Positions 1-8,365 of a DNA stretch of 64,000 nucleotides are shown here, piece by piece; the stretch's first letter is position 1, and each line of letters starts with the position of its first letter. The translations under genes were made by a program, and so were the position numbers. The DNA is from Bacteroidales bacterium (GTDB taxonomy: Bacteria > Bacteroidota > Bacteroidia > Bacteroidales > UBA10428): assembly GCA_016926235.1 (NCBI GenBank), contig JAFGOZ010000390.1:1-64000 (forward strand), read 5' to 3'. Below the pieces are notes generated by a model. It was not told the origin of the DNA. It did not search any database and was given only the letters and a program-made list of their open reading frames with translations.

Positions 1-69
1 AAAATAAAATAAATATTAAAATACAATTAATTTTTATTGATTTAAGTTTACGATTAACGTCATAAGGAA

Positions 70-750
70 TTATGTATTCCATGAACCTTTAAAAGTTTCC
101 TTTTTTAAAGCATTTTTTAATCTTTCAATGAATTCCTTTCTTGGCAGATCTCTTGCTCCCAGGCTTTTTAAATGCGCCGTTGACTGCTGCACATCAATAA
201 AATCAAACTGAAATTGCCTGGCTTTTTCTGCAAGATGATATAATGCCACCTTGGAAGCATCTGTAATTAAATGAAACATAGATTCACCAAAAAAAGCTCC
301 TCCTAAGGATACTCCATATAATCCTCCAACCAGTAAATTATTTTTATATGTTTCAACAGAATGCGCATATCCTTCATTATGAAGAGCGATGTATGCCTGT
401 TTCATTTCTTTCGTTATCCATGTGCCTCTTTGGGCTTTCCTTTTTACCCTGGAGCAATGCTCAATAACCGACTGAAAATCTGTATCAAATCTTACTTCCA
501 TACCCTTATTCCTGATTGTCTGGAGCAGGCTTTTTGATACTTTAAATTCATCAGGGAATAATACCATTCGTGGATCGGGGCTCCACCAAAGGATGGGAGA
601 TCCATCGGAATACCAGGGAAATATGCCATTGGAATATGCCAATAATAAAGTTTGAACGCTCAAATCAGCTCCGGCTGCTAAGAGGCCTTCCTCATCGGCT
701 AACTCAGGATGGAGAAAAATATTGTAACCGCTGATATCCAGGTTGTCCAT
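70..750 (-). CDS. aat: Leucyl/phenylalanyl-tRNA--protein transferase
   Basis: Cytosolic aminoacyl-transferase that moves Leu or Phe from its tRNA to proteins with N-terminal Lys or Arg, marking them for ClpS/ClpAP (N-degron pathway). The 226 residues carry the family blocks in order: GLLAAGADLS followed by YSNGIFPWY (about 22-47), WWSPDPRMVLFP (about 55-66), the GGLYGVSLGGAFFGESMF block (about 142-159) and FDFIDVQQSTAHLKSLGA near the end. Length is normal for the family. The ATG overlaps the TAA of the upstream tRNA-editing gene by one base (TAATG), so translation is probably coupled. Family assignment is firm from the motifs; the substrate is family knowledge. Confidence 0.96.
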   Translation of the reverse strand: MDNLDISGYNIFLHPELADEEGLLAAGADLSVQTLLLAYSNGIFPWYSDGSPILWWSPDPRMVLFPDEFKVSKSLLQTIRNKGMEVRFDTDFQSVIEHCSRVKRKAQRGTWITKEMKQAYIALHNEGYAHSVETYKNNLLVGGLYGVSLGGAFFGESMFHLITDASKVALYHLAEKARQFQFDFIDVQQSTAHLKSLGARDLPRKEFIERLKNALKKETFKGSWNT

Positions 751-1259
751 TAGTCGTATAACTTAATAAATTTGTACGAATTTCCTGTTTGATCTAAAAA
801 TTTTATAAAATCTTCATTCGTTAAAACCAGCGAAGCCGTGTTCAGATTGGGATGGAAGCTCAATTTCTCTGCATTTCGTAAATTTTCATCGATAAAAACA
901 TGTACATGATTGTCATAGTCGTGTATTAAACCAAAAGGAGATACCGATCCTCCCTGAAGTCCCAGATATTTCTCGAGCCGCTTTGGTGAAGCAAGGCTTA
1001 TCTTTCCCTGTTTCAATCTTTTTTCCAGGTCTTTAATATTGAGCTGACATAAATGCTCAAGTATTACCAGGTAATGCCTGTTACCTTTATGGTTTCTGAA
1101 AAATAAATTTTTACAGAAAGTTGATTCAATTCCTTTTTTATATTTAATAACATCTTCAATTGTAGGAACTGCAGGGTGTTCATAATATTCGAAAGGAATA
1201 CCCTGCTTTTCCAGCACATCATACAATTTTTCATCTCCTCTGTATTTTTTATCTCCCAT
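750..1259 (-). CDS. Prolyl-tRNA deacylase (PrdX/ProXp-type YbaK-domain protein)
   Basis: Free-standing trans-editing domain of the YbaK/ProX superfamily, which hydrolyses mischarged tRNA, typically Ala-tRNA(Pro). The 169 residues contain the CKNLFF segment with the conserved lysine (about residue 50) and the GGSVSPFGL loop (about residue 104-112), both typical of the PrdX branch rather than the Cys-tRNA-specific YbaK branch. It is the first gene of a two-gene unit with aat: its TAA shares a base with the aat ATG. Both products use charged tRNA as substrate. The exact mischarged tRNA cannot be read from the sequence. Confidence 0.9.
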   Translation of the reverse strand: MGDKKYRGDEKLYDVLEKQGIPFEYYEHPAVPTIEDVIKYKKGIESTFCKNLFFRNHKGNRHYLVILEHLCQLNIKDLEKRLKQGKISLASPKRLEKYLGLQGGSVSPFGLIHDYDNHVHVFIDENLRNAEKLSFHPNLNTASLVLTNEDFIKFLDQTGNSYKFIKLYD

Positions 1260-1306
1260 CTGTTGAAGGACTTAAATAATTTGTATAAAGTTATAGAATG
1301 TAATAA

Positions 1307-1336
1307 TTTGCATAGAAAATATTTCGGACAAATTTG
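1307..1336 (+). promoter_or_regulatory. Possible promoter of the phosphatase-nucleosidase pair
   Basis: TTTG at 1307-1310 and CAAATTTG at 1329-1336 (7 of 8 to TAnnTTTG) are separated by 18 bases, shortly before the ATG at 1356. It lies in the divergent gap with the minus-strand tRNA-editing gene. This is pattern matching only. Confidence 0.35.
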
Positions 1337-1355
1337 CAAATAATCATTTGTTTTT

Positions 1356-2036
1356 ATGCAAAAAAAATTTGTTATCGGCGATATTCATGGTACATACAGG
1401 GCTCTGGTGCAATGTATGCAAAGATCCGGCTTTGATTATCATAATGATTTACTGATTTGTATGGGTGATGCCTGTGATCGTTGGCCAGAGACCTATTTGG
1501 TTATAGAAGAATTGTTAAAAGTCAGGCATCTGGTATTTATAATTGGGAATCATGATCAATGGGCATTGAAGTGGTTTGAAAGTGGCAATATACCGTATGG
1601 CTGGTTGACTCAGGGAGGAGGAGAAACCATAAAAAGTTATTCAGGAAAAGTTCCCGGGAGTCATATCGAGTTTTATCACAAAGCTGTTCTTTATCATTTG
1701 GATGAAAACCGTATATTTGTGCATGGCGGGATTAAGCCGGATTGTTCCTTGAAAGATATGGATGAGGAAACATTCATATGGGACAGGGAACTGGTTAACA
1801 GGGCAATGATCAATAAACAATTTGGAAAAGAACGGAAATTAACTTCATTTGATGAGGTATATGTTGGGCATACGCCAACTATACGTTTTGGGTATCAAAC
1901 ACCAGTTAAAGCCTGTGAAGTCTGGATGATGGATACTGGTGCCGGTTGGAATGGGGGATATCTTTCCATCATGAATATTGAAACAAAGGAATATTTTCAA
2001 AGTGATGAAGTGATGAGTCTTTATGAAGAACAATAA
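1356..2036 (+). CDS. PPP-family metallophosphatase (ApaH/serine-threonine phosphatase-like)
   Basis: Calcineurin-like metallophosphoesterase of 226 residues. The metal and phosphate ligands are all visible: GDIHG (D9, H11), GDACDR (D38, D41-R42), GNHD (N65-H66-D67), then VHGG near residue 121 and GHTP near 170. This order matches the PPP branch that includes ApaH and bacterial protein phosphatases; the usual GDxVDRG motif is here GDACDRW. It is cytosolic, with no signal peptide. The following gene begins 14 bases after the stop, so the two probably share a transcript. The substrate (phosphoprotein, dinucleotide polyphosphate or other) is not decided by the sequence. Confidence 0.9.
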   Translation: MQKKFVIGDIHGTYRALVQCMQRSGFDYHNDLLICMGDACDRWPETYLVIEELLKVRHLVFIIGNHDQWALKWFESGNIPYGWLTQGGGETIKSYSGKVPGSHIEFYHKAVLYHLDENRIFVHGGIKPDCSLKDMDEETFIWDRELVNRAMINKQFGKERKLTSFDEVYVGHTPTIRFGYQTPVKACEVWMMDTGAGWNGGYLSIMNIETKEYFQSDEVMSLYEEQ

Positions 2037-2050
2037 TAAAAAAATCATAT

Positions 2051-2908
2051 ATGAAGCAGATAACAATTACATTCCTTACAATCTGGATATTGATTTTATT
2101 TTCGGGATGCTCTGATAGTAATATTAGTAATGAAGATACAGTTGTAATTATCGGAGCCTTTAATGAAGAAATTGAATACCTTGTTGAAAATATGAATGAG
2201 CCGGAGAAGGTGATAATTGAAGGCCTTCAATTTACAAAAGGAATTATTCATGAGAAAACCGTAATTGTTGGTATATCAGGTATTGGTAAGGTAAATGCGG
2301 CAATGACTACGGCATTGGTAATTGAAAGTTTTCATCCTGGTTATATTATCTTTACCGGGATAGCAGGAGGCCTGAATCCATTACTTTGTCCGGGGGATCT
2401 TATCATTGGCGAAAGAACTGTTCAACATGATCTCCTGTTTATTGGAAGTGATACTATCTACTCTTATATTCCTAAAAATCCCCTGACAGGCCAACTCAAC
2501 CCGGTTTATTTTAATGCAGATAGTAATTTATTTGCTATTGCACTTCAGGCAGCTAAAAATCTCGACACGACAAAACTTGCGGTAAACGAGGAGTATGGAC
2601 TACCTAAAGTAATGTCAGGAACAATTGTATCCGGTGATGCATTTATCGCTTCCTCCGATAAAAAGGGAGATCTAATCTCACGTTTTCATGCAGATGCCGT
2701 GGAAATGGAAGGAGCTGCTGTTGCACAGGTGTGTTACCAGTTCAATGTTCCATGCCTTGTAATTAGAAGCATAAGCGATAGTGCCGATGATAAAGCTAAA
2801 GTAACTTTGGAAACTTTTTATAAACAGGCTGCACAAAACTCGGCAGAACTCGTTATGGCTATTGTTGGGGGATTGGAATTTAGAAGAGTATATAAGAAAA
2901 AAGGGTAA
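2051..2908 (+). CDS. 5'-methylthioadenosine/S-adenosylhomocysteine nucleosidase-like lipoprotein
   Basis: Nucleoside phosphorylase-fold enzyme that would cleave adenine from MTA or SAH. Core motifs are ISGIGKVNAA (about 75-84), TGIAGGL (about 102-108), SGDAF (about 194-198), VEMEGAA with the catalytic Glu at about E220, and RSISDSAD with the catalytic Asp at about D243. It has 285 residues because an N-terminal segment of about 20 residues is added: a hydrophobic stretch ending in FSGC with Cys20, a type II signal peptide. Family members are normally cytosolic, so an exported, lipid-anchored form is unusual. Its stop codon lies inside the closing stem of the convergent SRP RNA gene. Confidence 0.9.
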   Translation: MKQITITFLTIWILILFSGCSDSNISNEDTVVIIGAFNEEIEYLVENMNEPEKVIIEGLQFTKGIIHEKTVIVGISGIGKVNAAMTTALVIESFHPGYIIFTGIAGGLNPLLCPGDLIIGERTVQHDLLFIGSDTIYSYIPKNPLTGQLNPVYFNADSNLFAIALQAAKNLDTTKLAVNEEYGLPKVMSGTIVSGDAFIASSDKKGDLISRFHADAVEMEGAAVAQVCYQFNVPCLVIRSISDSADDKAKVTLETFYKQAAQNSAELVMAIVGGLEFRRVYKKKG

Positions 2909-3000
2909 GCTACTTATATCGCACCGCTACAACCGTCTACCCTTGCTACCTTCCGGTCCTGGGGGGGTTCGACAGGAGCTGGTCGTATAAGACTTACCCC
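2903..3000 (-). ncRNA. ffs: Small bacterial signal recognition particle RNA (4.5S type)
   Basis: Read on the minus strand, the segment contains the SRP domain IV signature: CAGGACCGGAAGGTAGCAAG at the tip, with the GGAA tetraloop and the asymmetric internal loop that binds Ffh. The ends pair: GGGTAAG near 2993-2999 with CTTACCC at 2903-2909. The molecule is about 98 nt, normal for small bacterial SRP RNA without an Alu domain. A well-matched promoter at 3007-3037 predicts a start at about 3000-3001, exactly at the 5' end of the helix. The 3' end overlaps the last six bases of the convergent nucleosidase gene including its stop codon. Confidence 0.93.
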
Positions 3001-3006
3001 GGATTG

Positions 3007-3037
3007 CAAAGGTACTAACTTTTCTTATGTAAACAAA
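3007..3037 (-). promoter_or_regulatory. Promoter of the SRP RNA
   Basis: On the minus strand TTTG (3034-3037) is followed after 19 bases by TACCTTTG (3007-3014), a full match to the Bacteroidota pattern TTTG-N19-TAnnTTTG. The predicted start, about 7 bases further, coincides with the 5' end of the SRP RNA helix. Confidence 0.75.
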
Positions 3038-3155
3038 ATATGATTAAATCTTTTCTTTTTTTATCTTCCTTAAGTTAAAAAACTAATATATTTGTCATTT
3101 GTTAAAAAATTGACCTTAGAAAATATTGTAAGATAGAAAATAAGAATACTATTTG

Positions 3156-4109
3156 ATGGATATATCTGTTATTATCCCGTTGCTTAACGAAGAGGAGTCA
3201 CTGCCGGAACTGATTTCATGGATTGAAAGGGTAATGAATGAGAATAATTTTAGTTTTGAGATTATTCTTGTGGATGATGGAAGCACTGACGGTTCATGGG
3301 ATTTTATATCGAATGCGGCAAAAGAAAAGCCTTATATAAAAGGAATAAAGTTTCGCAGAAACTATGGTAAGTCAGGTGCTTTGCATTGTGGTTTTGATAG
3401 TGCCCAGGGTGATGTAGTAATTACAATGGATGCTGACCTGCAAGATAGTCCGGATGAAATTCCCGGATTATATAAGATGATTATGGAAGAGGGATATGAC
3501 CTCGTTTCTGGCTGGAAAAAGAAAAGGAAAGACCCTGTTTTGTCAAAAAATCTTCCCAGTAAGTTTTATAACTGGACTGCCAGACGGTTGAGTGGTATTA
3601 AGCTCCATGACTTTAACTGTGGCTTGAAAGCATATAAAAAGAAGGTTATTAAATCTATCGAGGTATATGGCGAAATGCACAGGTATATTCCTGTATTAGC
3701 TAAGTGGGCTGGATTTAAAAAGATTGGTGAGAAAGTCGTTCACCATCAGGAGCGTAAATATGGTGTTACCAAATTTGGGCTGGAGAGATTTATACGTGGC
3801 CCACTCGATCTTATGTCTGTAATGTTTATCTCAAAGTTTGGGAAACGCCCCATGCATCTCTTTGGAATGTTAGGGACATTGTTTTTTCTGGCCGGATTTG
3901 GAATAGGAGTGTACTTTACGATTGCAAAAGTTGCATATCAATTGGGTAAAATGACTGAAAGACCCTTGTTCTATTTGGGAATCCTTGCAATGATCATTGG
4001 AACACAGTTATTCCTGACAGGATTCCTGGGTGAGATGATTAGCCGTAACTCCAGCGACAGGAATCACTATTTAATTGATGAGAAATCGAATATTAATGAC
4101 AATAAATAA
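3156..4109 (+). CDS. Family 2 glycosyltransferase, polyprenyl-phosphate sugar transferase type, membrane-anchored
   Basis: GT2 enzyme of the DPM1/GtrB/ArnC-like group that loads a sugar on a polyprenyl phosphate at the inner membrane. Seen are VDDGSTDGS (39-47), the metal-binding DAD followed by LQDSPDEIP (92-102), and HQERKYGVTKFG (about 197-208). Two membrane helices follow at about 233-258 and 270-293, the GtrB-like C-terminal arrangement. The ATG at 3156 is preferred to a TTG one codon upstream. It starts a three-gene glycan unit: the epimerase follows after 8 bases. The sugar donor is unknown. Confidence 0.9.
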   Translation: MDISVIIPLLNEEESLPELISWIERVMNENNFSFEIILVDDGSTDGSWDFISNAAKEKPYIKGIKFRRNYGKSGALHCGFDSAQGDVVITMDADLQDSPDEIPGLYKMIMEEGYDLVSGWKKKRKDPVLSKNLPSKFYNWTARRLSGIKLHDFNCGLKAYKKKVIKSIEVYGEMHRYIPVLAKWAGFKKIGEKVVHHQERKYGVTKFGLERFIRGPLDLMSVMFISKFGKRPMHLFGMLGTLFFLAGFGIGVYFTIAKVAYQLGKMTERPLFYLGILAMIIGTQLFLTGFLGEMISRNSSDRNHYLIDEKSNINDNK

Positions 4110-4117
4110 AACGTAGG

Positions 4118-5167
4118 ATGAAATTTCATTTGGTATCAGGTGCCTGTGGCTTTGTGGGCAGGAATATGGTTAAAAGATTGCTGAAAACTACCCGGGATAA
4201 CGTATTTATGGTAGATGACCTTTCTATTGGAACTCATCCCTCAACCTGGATGGACGACTTTGTGTCGGAGAAGAAGGAAGATATTGAGATAATTGGAAAA
4301 GAGAAGCGTCTCTATTTCTGGAAAGGGGACTTCAGGAACCTGTTGTTTTACTTCAGACAAAATCCAAGGTATTTACAGGAAAAGTATGCACTAAATTTTG
4401 ACAAATTCTCGGATGTCTTTCATTTTGCCGCCATTGTTGGAGGAAGAGCAAAAATTGAAGGCGATCCTATGATGGTGGCCTTGGACCTTTCTATCGATGC
4501 TGAATTTTTCTACTGGATTTGTTTGCATAAACCTGACAGGGTGCTTTATCCAAGTTCAAGTGCAGCATATCCTATTAGTTTGCAAACAGATAAGGAAGCC
4601 ATTGCCTTAAGTGAACCCGATATCGATTTTAAGAAAAATCTGGGAACTCCTGATATGACATATGGTTGGTCAAAGCTAACGGGAGAATTCCTTGCACATA
4701 TTGCAGCTGCTCATTATGGAGTTTCTGTGGTTTGTATTCGCCCGTTTTCAGGATACGGTGAAGACCAGGATTTAAGTTATCCTGTGCCGGCTATTGCAGC
4801 CAGGGCTGCTAAAAAAGAAGATCCTTTTGAAGTATGGGGTTCAGGAAAGCAAGGCCGCGATTTTGTTCATATCGATGACATACTCGATTTTATTGAGATA
4901 TTGATGGATAATGTTAGTGACGGATCAGCCTATAACATTGGTTCCGGTAAACTTACATCATTCCTGGATTTGATACAGGTATTTGCAAAATTTGCAGGAT
5001 ACAAACCAACCATAAAACCTTTGCTGGATAAACCTGTTGGGGTACATTCCAGATATTCAAACATGGATTATGTAAAGAAAAAGTTTGGATGGATGCCTAA
5101 AATATCGCTTGAAGAGGGGATGAAAAGGGTTTATAATGCTGCCGTCGCCAGGTTAAAACAAGCTTAA
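4118..5167 (+). CDS. NAD-dependent epimerase/dehydratase (extended SDR)
   Basis: Sugar-nucleotide-modifying enzyme of 349 residues. The Rossmann motif GACGFVG is at residues 8-14, the active-site serines lie in YPSSSAAYP (about 144-152), and the catalytic pair is YGWSK (Y182, K186). The C-terminal half has the RDFVHIDD segment typical of NDP-sugar epimerases. It sits between two glycosyltransferases, 8 bases after the first and 26 before the second, so it probably supplies or modifies the activated sugar for this surface-glycan unit. The exact substrate cannot be read. Confidence 0.92.
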   Translation: MKFHLVSGACGFVGRNMVKRLLKTTRDNVFMVDDLSIGTHPSTWMDDFVSEKKEDIEIIGKEKRLYFWKGDFRNLLFYFRQNPRYLQEKYALNFDKFSDVFHFAAIVGGRAKIEGDPMMVALDLSIDAEFFYWICLHKPDRVLYPSSSAAYPISLQTDKEAIALSEPDIDFKKNLGTPDMTYGWSKLTGEFLAHIAAAHYGVSVVCIRPFSGYGEDQDLSYPVPAIAARAAKKEDPFEVWGSGKQGRDFVHIDDILDFIEILMDNVSDGSAYNIGSGKLTSFLDLIQVFAKFAGYKPTIKPLLDKPVGVHSRYSNMDYVKKKFGWMPKISLEEGMKRVYNAAVARLKQA

Positions 5168-5193
5168 TAGTATTTGTTTTTGAAAATATAGCT

Positions 5194-6474
5194 ATGGAAA
5201 AAATTGTTGTTTTTGGCCCCGGACCTGTTTTTAAGGGGGGTATTGCTAATTATAATACTTCACTTGCCAAGGCATTTGACAGAATGGACAATGTTGAGGT
5301 GCATATTGTTTCCTGGACACAACAGTATCCTGCTATTATTCCCCGTGATTTTATTGATCGCAGTAGTAAAGCAAACCAACTGGAAGGTACAAACATAAAA
5401 GTACATTATATCACAAATTATAATAATCCATTCAGTTGGAAAAGAACAGTTCAACTTATAAAAGATATTAATCCCAGGATGGCTGTTTTTCAGTGGGCCA
5501 TTTCCGTGCAGGGCATCCCAATGGGTTTTATTGCGAAGAAACTACGAAAAACTTCGAAAATTGAAGTGGTTTTCGATATGCACTTTGTGAAACAAAAGGA
5601 GGGTAGTAAAATTGATGACCGTTTAACCCGTATTGGAGTCAGACATGCAAATACATATGTAGCACATTCATATAAAACAGTTCTTGAGCTTCAAGACCTT
5701 TTTCCTAAAGAAAAATTTGAAATTATTGACAAAGGGTGTTCATGTATTGAGTGCGGTAAGTCTGTAATTAAGCTCTACCATCCGGTATATGATATGTTTG
5801 AACCTGACCCTGCATTTGATGTGGAGGCTATGAAAAAACAGCTTAACCTGAGAAAATATGTCTTTTTGTTTTTTGGTTTTATTCGAAAATATAAAGGCCT
5901 GCATAATTGCATTGAAGCATTTGCCAAGCTTGCGCAGAAACGGGATGATGTAACTCTTTTAGTAGTGGGAGAATCGTTCTGGAGTACACTCGATAAAAAG
6001 AAATTTGGCACAAAAATTAAAAACTTCTTTTTTGGGATTGCTAAAAGTTTGTTCCTAAGTAACAAGGAAGACGAAAAGAATTACAGGCCGTTAGAGCTTA
6101 TTGAAAAATATGGTATCCACGACCAGGTAACCCTGGTAAATGAGTTTGTGGCGAACGAGGATGTGCATAAATATTTTCAGGTAAGTGATGCGATATTGTT
6201 GTTTTATTTGAGGGCTACACCATCGGGTGTAGAATCCATTGCATATAATTTTAAGCTTCCTATTTTAGCAACAAGGGTAGGTCATTTCCCTGAAACAGTG
6301 AATCATGGGTACAACGGATATCTTGCAGAACCGGATGATACGGATTCTATGGCTGCAGCTATGGAACGATTGATTAAGTTTCCAATTCCTCCGGAAAATG
6401 TGGCTGAAACTGCTAAAAACTTTTCATGGGACAATTATGCAAGGGTAATCCTAAATAAATTTTTTATTCAATAA
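5194..6474 (+). CDS. Family 4 (GT-B fold) glycosyltransferase
   Basis: Retaining GT4-like transferase of 426 residues. The N-terminal half begins with the donor/acceptor loop GPGPVFKGGIANYN; the C-terminal half has FFGFIRKYKGL (typical FxGRxxxxKG position), then VVGES, the ATPSGVESIAYNFKLPILATRVGHFPE stretch, which is the GT4 EX7E-type donor site, and GYLAEPDD. It is the last gene of the glycan unit. Its 3' end overlaps the convergent Nudix gene by 24 bases. It carries a Cys-rich stretch at about 180-190 (CSCIECGK), not part of the family signature. Confidence 0.88.
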   Translation: MEKIVVFGPGPVFKGGIANYNTSLAKAFDRMDNVEVHIVSWTQQYPAIIPRDFIDRSSKANQLEGTNIKVHYITNYNNPFSWKRTVQLIKDINPRMAVFQWAISVQGIPMGFIAKKLRKTSKIEVVFDMHFVKQKEGSKIDDRLTRIGVRHANTYVAHSYKTVLELQDLFPKEKFEIIDKGCSCIECGKSVIKLYHPVYDMFEPDPAFDVEAMKKQLNLRKYVFLFFGFIRKYKGLHNCIEAFAKLAQKRDDVTLLVVGESFWSTLDKKKFGTKIKNFFFGIAKSLFLSNKEDEKNYRPLELIEKYGIHDQVTLVNEFVANEDVHKYFQVSDAILLFYLRATPSGVESIAYNFKLPILATRVGHFPETVNHGYNGYLAEPDDTDSMAAAMERLIKFPIPPENVAETAKNFSWDNYARVILNKFFIQ

Positions 6475-6912
6475 ACGGGTAACTACCTTATCCACTGGAA
6501 GGGTCATTATTTTTTCATTTACATCTTTAATTGGAATCCAACGAAATGATTGAGCACCTTCTGCATCTTCCTTAAAATCAAAAGGTTTTGATGATATTCT
6601 GAAGTTTATTTTACCATTGAATTTTGCCAGATAGTAGATACTAATGAGTTGACGTTCTGGGAAAAAATAAGCTTGCTGAAAAAAGTCTGTGGTATAAAAA
6701 TGTTCAATTATTTGGATCTCCTGGTTAAATTCTTCCTTGGCTTCTCGTTTTATGCAATCAATGGTTCCTTCTCCGAATTTTAAACCCCCACCGGGAAATT
6801 TGGTCATGCGCATTCCCATGCGGAATTCATCGCTCAACAGTATCTCTTTGTTTTCATTTATTATAAGAGCATAGACTCTTATATTGAAATGTTTTATTTG
6901 GGAGGTATCCAT
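6451..6912 (-). CDS. Nudix hydrolase
   Basis: Pyrophosphohydrolase of 153 residues. The Nudix box runs from G42 to about Q64: GGLKFGE, seven residues, then RE (56-57) and EE (60-61), which are the metal ligands; the glycine that usually follows the EE is replaced by Asn. The N-terminal strand VYALIINENKEILLSDE is typical. The gene ends inside the convergent glycosyltransferase gene (24-base overlap) and begins 7 bases after the end of miaA, so it is probably the last gene of the miaA transcript. The nucleotide substrate is not predictable. Confidence 0.9.
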   Translation of the reverse strand: MDTSQIKHFNIRVYALIINENKEILLSDEFRMGMRMTKFPGGGLKFGEGTIDCIKREAKEEFNQEIQIIEHFYTTDFFQQAYFFPERQLISIYYLAKFNGKINFRISSKPFDFKEDAEGAQSFRWIPIKDVNEKIMTLPVDKVVTRLLNKKFI

Positions 6913-6919
6913 ACATTGT

Positions 6920-7834
6920 TTATTTAGTGCATCTTTTTATATGATCAATTATTTGGTTAATATCATCAGGATGAAACCATTTCATGTCTTTGTATTTTCT
7001 AAACCAGGTAATTTGTTTACGTGCATATTTACGGGTATTTCGTTGGATAAGGTCTATAGCTTTTTCCAGGTTGATCATACCATCCAAATGTGCAAATATT
7101 TCTTTATAACCCACCGTGTTTAACGCATTTAGTTCGCGGCAGTTCGGTAGCAGAGACAAGATTGATTGCACCTCTGCTACCAATCCATCATCAATCATCT
7201 GTATGGTACGCTGGTTTATCCGGTTATACAGTTCCTCTCTGTAACGATTCAAACCAATGAGTATAATATTAAAATCTCTTGTTTTATTATTCCGGGTAAG
7301 AAAAGACGTATAGGGTTTCCCGGTCTGAATACAAACTTCAAGGGCTTTGAGTAGCCTCTTGTGATTCTTCAGATCTACCTGGTCATAATGTTCGGGATCC
7401 AGTTTTTTCAGCATTTTCCTGAGTGACTCTATTCCTTCATTTGCATATTTTTCCATTAACGATTGTCTGATCTCAGGATCAACATCCGGCAAATCATCAA
7501 TTCCATAGCAGAGGGCGTCAATATAAAGTCCGGAGCCTCCGGTTAATATAATTATTTTATGTTTCTGAAATAATGTCCGCAATAAATCTAAAACTTCAAA
7601 TTCATATTTACTGGCGTTATAATAATCCTGGATGGACTTATTACCAATAAAGTGGTGTTGTACTTGTTTTAGTTGATCCTGTGAGGGAATTGCAGTACCT
7701 ATTTTAAGTTCTTTGTAGATTTGTCTTGAATCGGCTGAGACTATTTCTGAACCGAAATGTTGGGCAAGACGAATACAAAGATCGGTTTTCCCCACAGCGG
7801 TAGGTCCTGCAATAACTACAAGATACTTATTCAT
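6920..7834 (-). CDS. miaA: tRNA dimethylallyltransferase
   Basis: Adds the dimethylallyl group to A37 of tRNAs reading U-starting codons (first step to ms2i6A). The P-loop GPTAVGKT follows directly after the start, then DSRQIYKELKIGTA, LTGGSGLYIDALCYG and the C-terminal RKYARKQITWFRK block, all MiaA hallmarks. I chose the ATG at 7834 (304 residues, MNKYLVVIAGPT), which gives the normal distance to the P-loop; ATGs at 7837 and 7855 in frame would lengthen it by 1 or 7 residues. With this start the gene overlaps the upstream gene by 8 bases. Confidence 0.95.
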   Translation of the reverse strand: MNKYLVVIAGPTAVGKTDLCIRLAQHFGSEIVSADSRQIYKELKIGTAIPSQDQLKQVQHHFIGNKSIQDYYNASKYEFEVLDLLRTLFQKHKIIILTGGSGLYIDALCYGIDDLPDVDPEIRQSLMEKYANEGIESLRKMLKKLDPEHYDQVDLKNHKRLLKALEVCIQTGKPYTSFLTRNNKTRDFNIILIGLNRYREELYNRINQRTIQMIDDGLVAEVQSILSLLPNCRELNALNTVGYKEIFAHLDGMINLEKAIDLIQRNTRKYARKQITWFRKYKDMKWFHPDDINQIIDHIKRCTK

Positions 7835-8354
7835 CATCGAATCCTGCTTCATCAAAATCTAACTCAGAATCAAATTCCGGATCAAAGCCATCATAATCAT
7901 CATCAAATTCTTCCTCAAATTCCTCAATTTCAATTTTATCCATTACGATTTGTTGAGGTGGATCACCCTTCGAATAAGTGCATACAGTGGCATTGTTAAT
8001 ATTGACATTATTATCTAAAATGTCTATTAACTCCATAAATAACATACGTTCAGAGAATATATCAAAAATATAGATCAGGCGTTCTTTTTTTTGAGAGATA
8101 AAGTTTTTTAGAACAGATTTTTCCATAGATTGAATGGTTCTTGCACTATCTTCAGTGAGTTTAAATAGTGAGAATTCCTGAATTTTATCCCAATTTTCGT
8201 TAGATAGGTAGAAGCATGCAATTTGAGAATTGTCGTACTCCAGTTCTTTTTGAATTGCCAGGTGAAATGTAAAGAATGTAGAGGTATCAGGAATTTCAAA
8301 AATTCTTTCAAATTCTTCTACTTCGTCTGATAGTATTCGAAATTTATAAATCAT
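7827..8354 (-). CDS. Plasmid pRiA4b ORF-3/IS1096 TnpR-like family protein with acidic tail
   Basis: The first 120 residues resemble the family named after plasmid pRiA4b ORF-3: MIYKFRILSDEVEEFER, a FHLAIQKELEYDNSQIACFYLSNENW block and the RLIYIFDIFSERMLFMELI strand. The family is widespread as single chromosomal genes in Bacteroidota and has no proven function. From about residue 140 the protein becomes almost wholly Asp/Glu/Phe, an acidic tail of about 34 residues ending in FDDE. It lies between the acyl-CoA reductase (12 bases upstream) and miaA (8-base overlap), so it is probably co-transcribed with tRNA modification. Confidence 0.75.
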   Translation of the reverse strand: MIYKFRILSDEVEEFERIFEIPDTSTFFTFHLAIQKELEYDNSQIACFYLSNENWDKIQEFSLFKLTEDSARTIQSMEKSVLKNFISQKKERLIYIFDIFSERMLFMELIDILDNNVNINNATVCTYSKGDPPQQIVMDKIEIEEFEEEFDDDYDGFDPEFDSELDFDEAGFDDE

Positions 8355-8365
8355 TTCTTTGCTGG

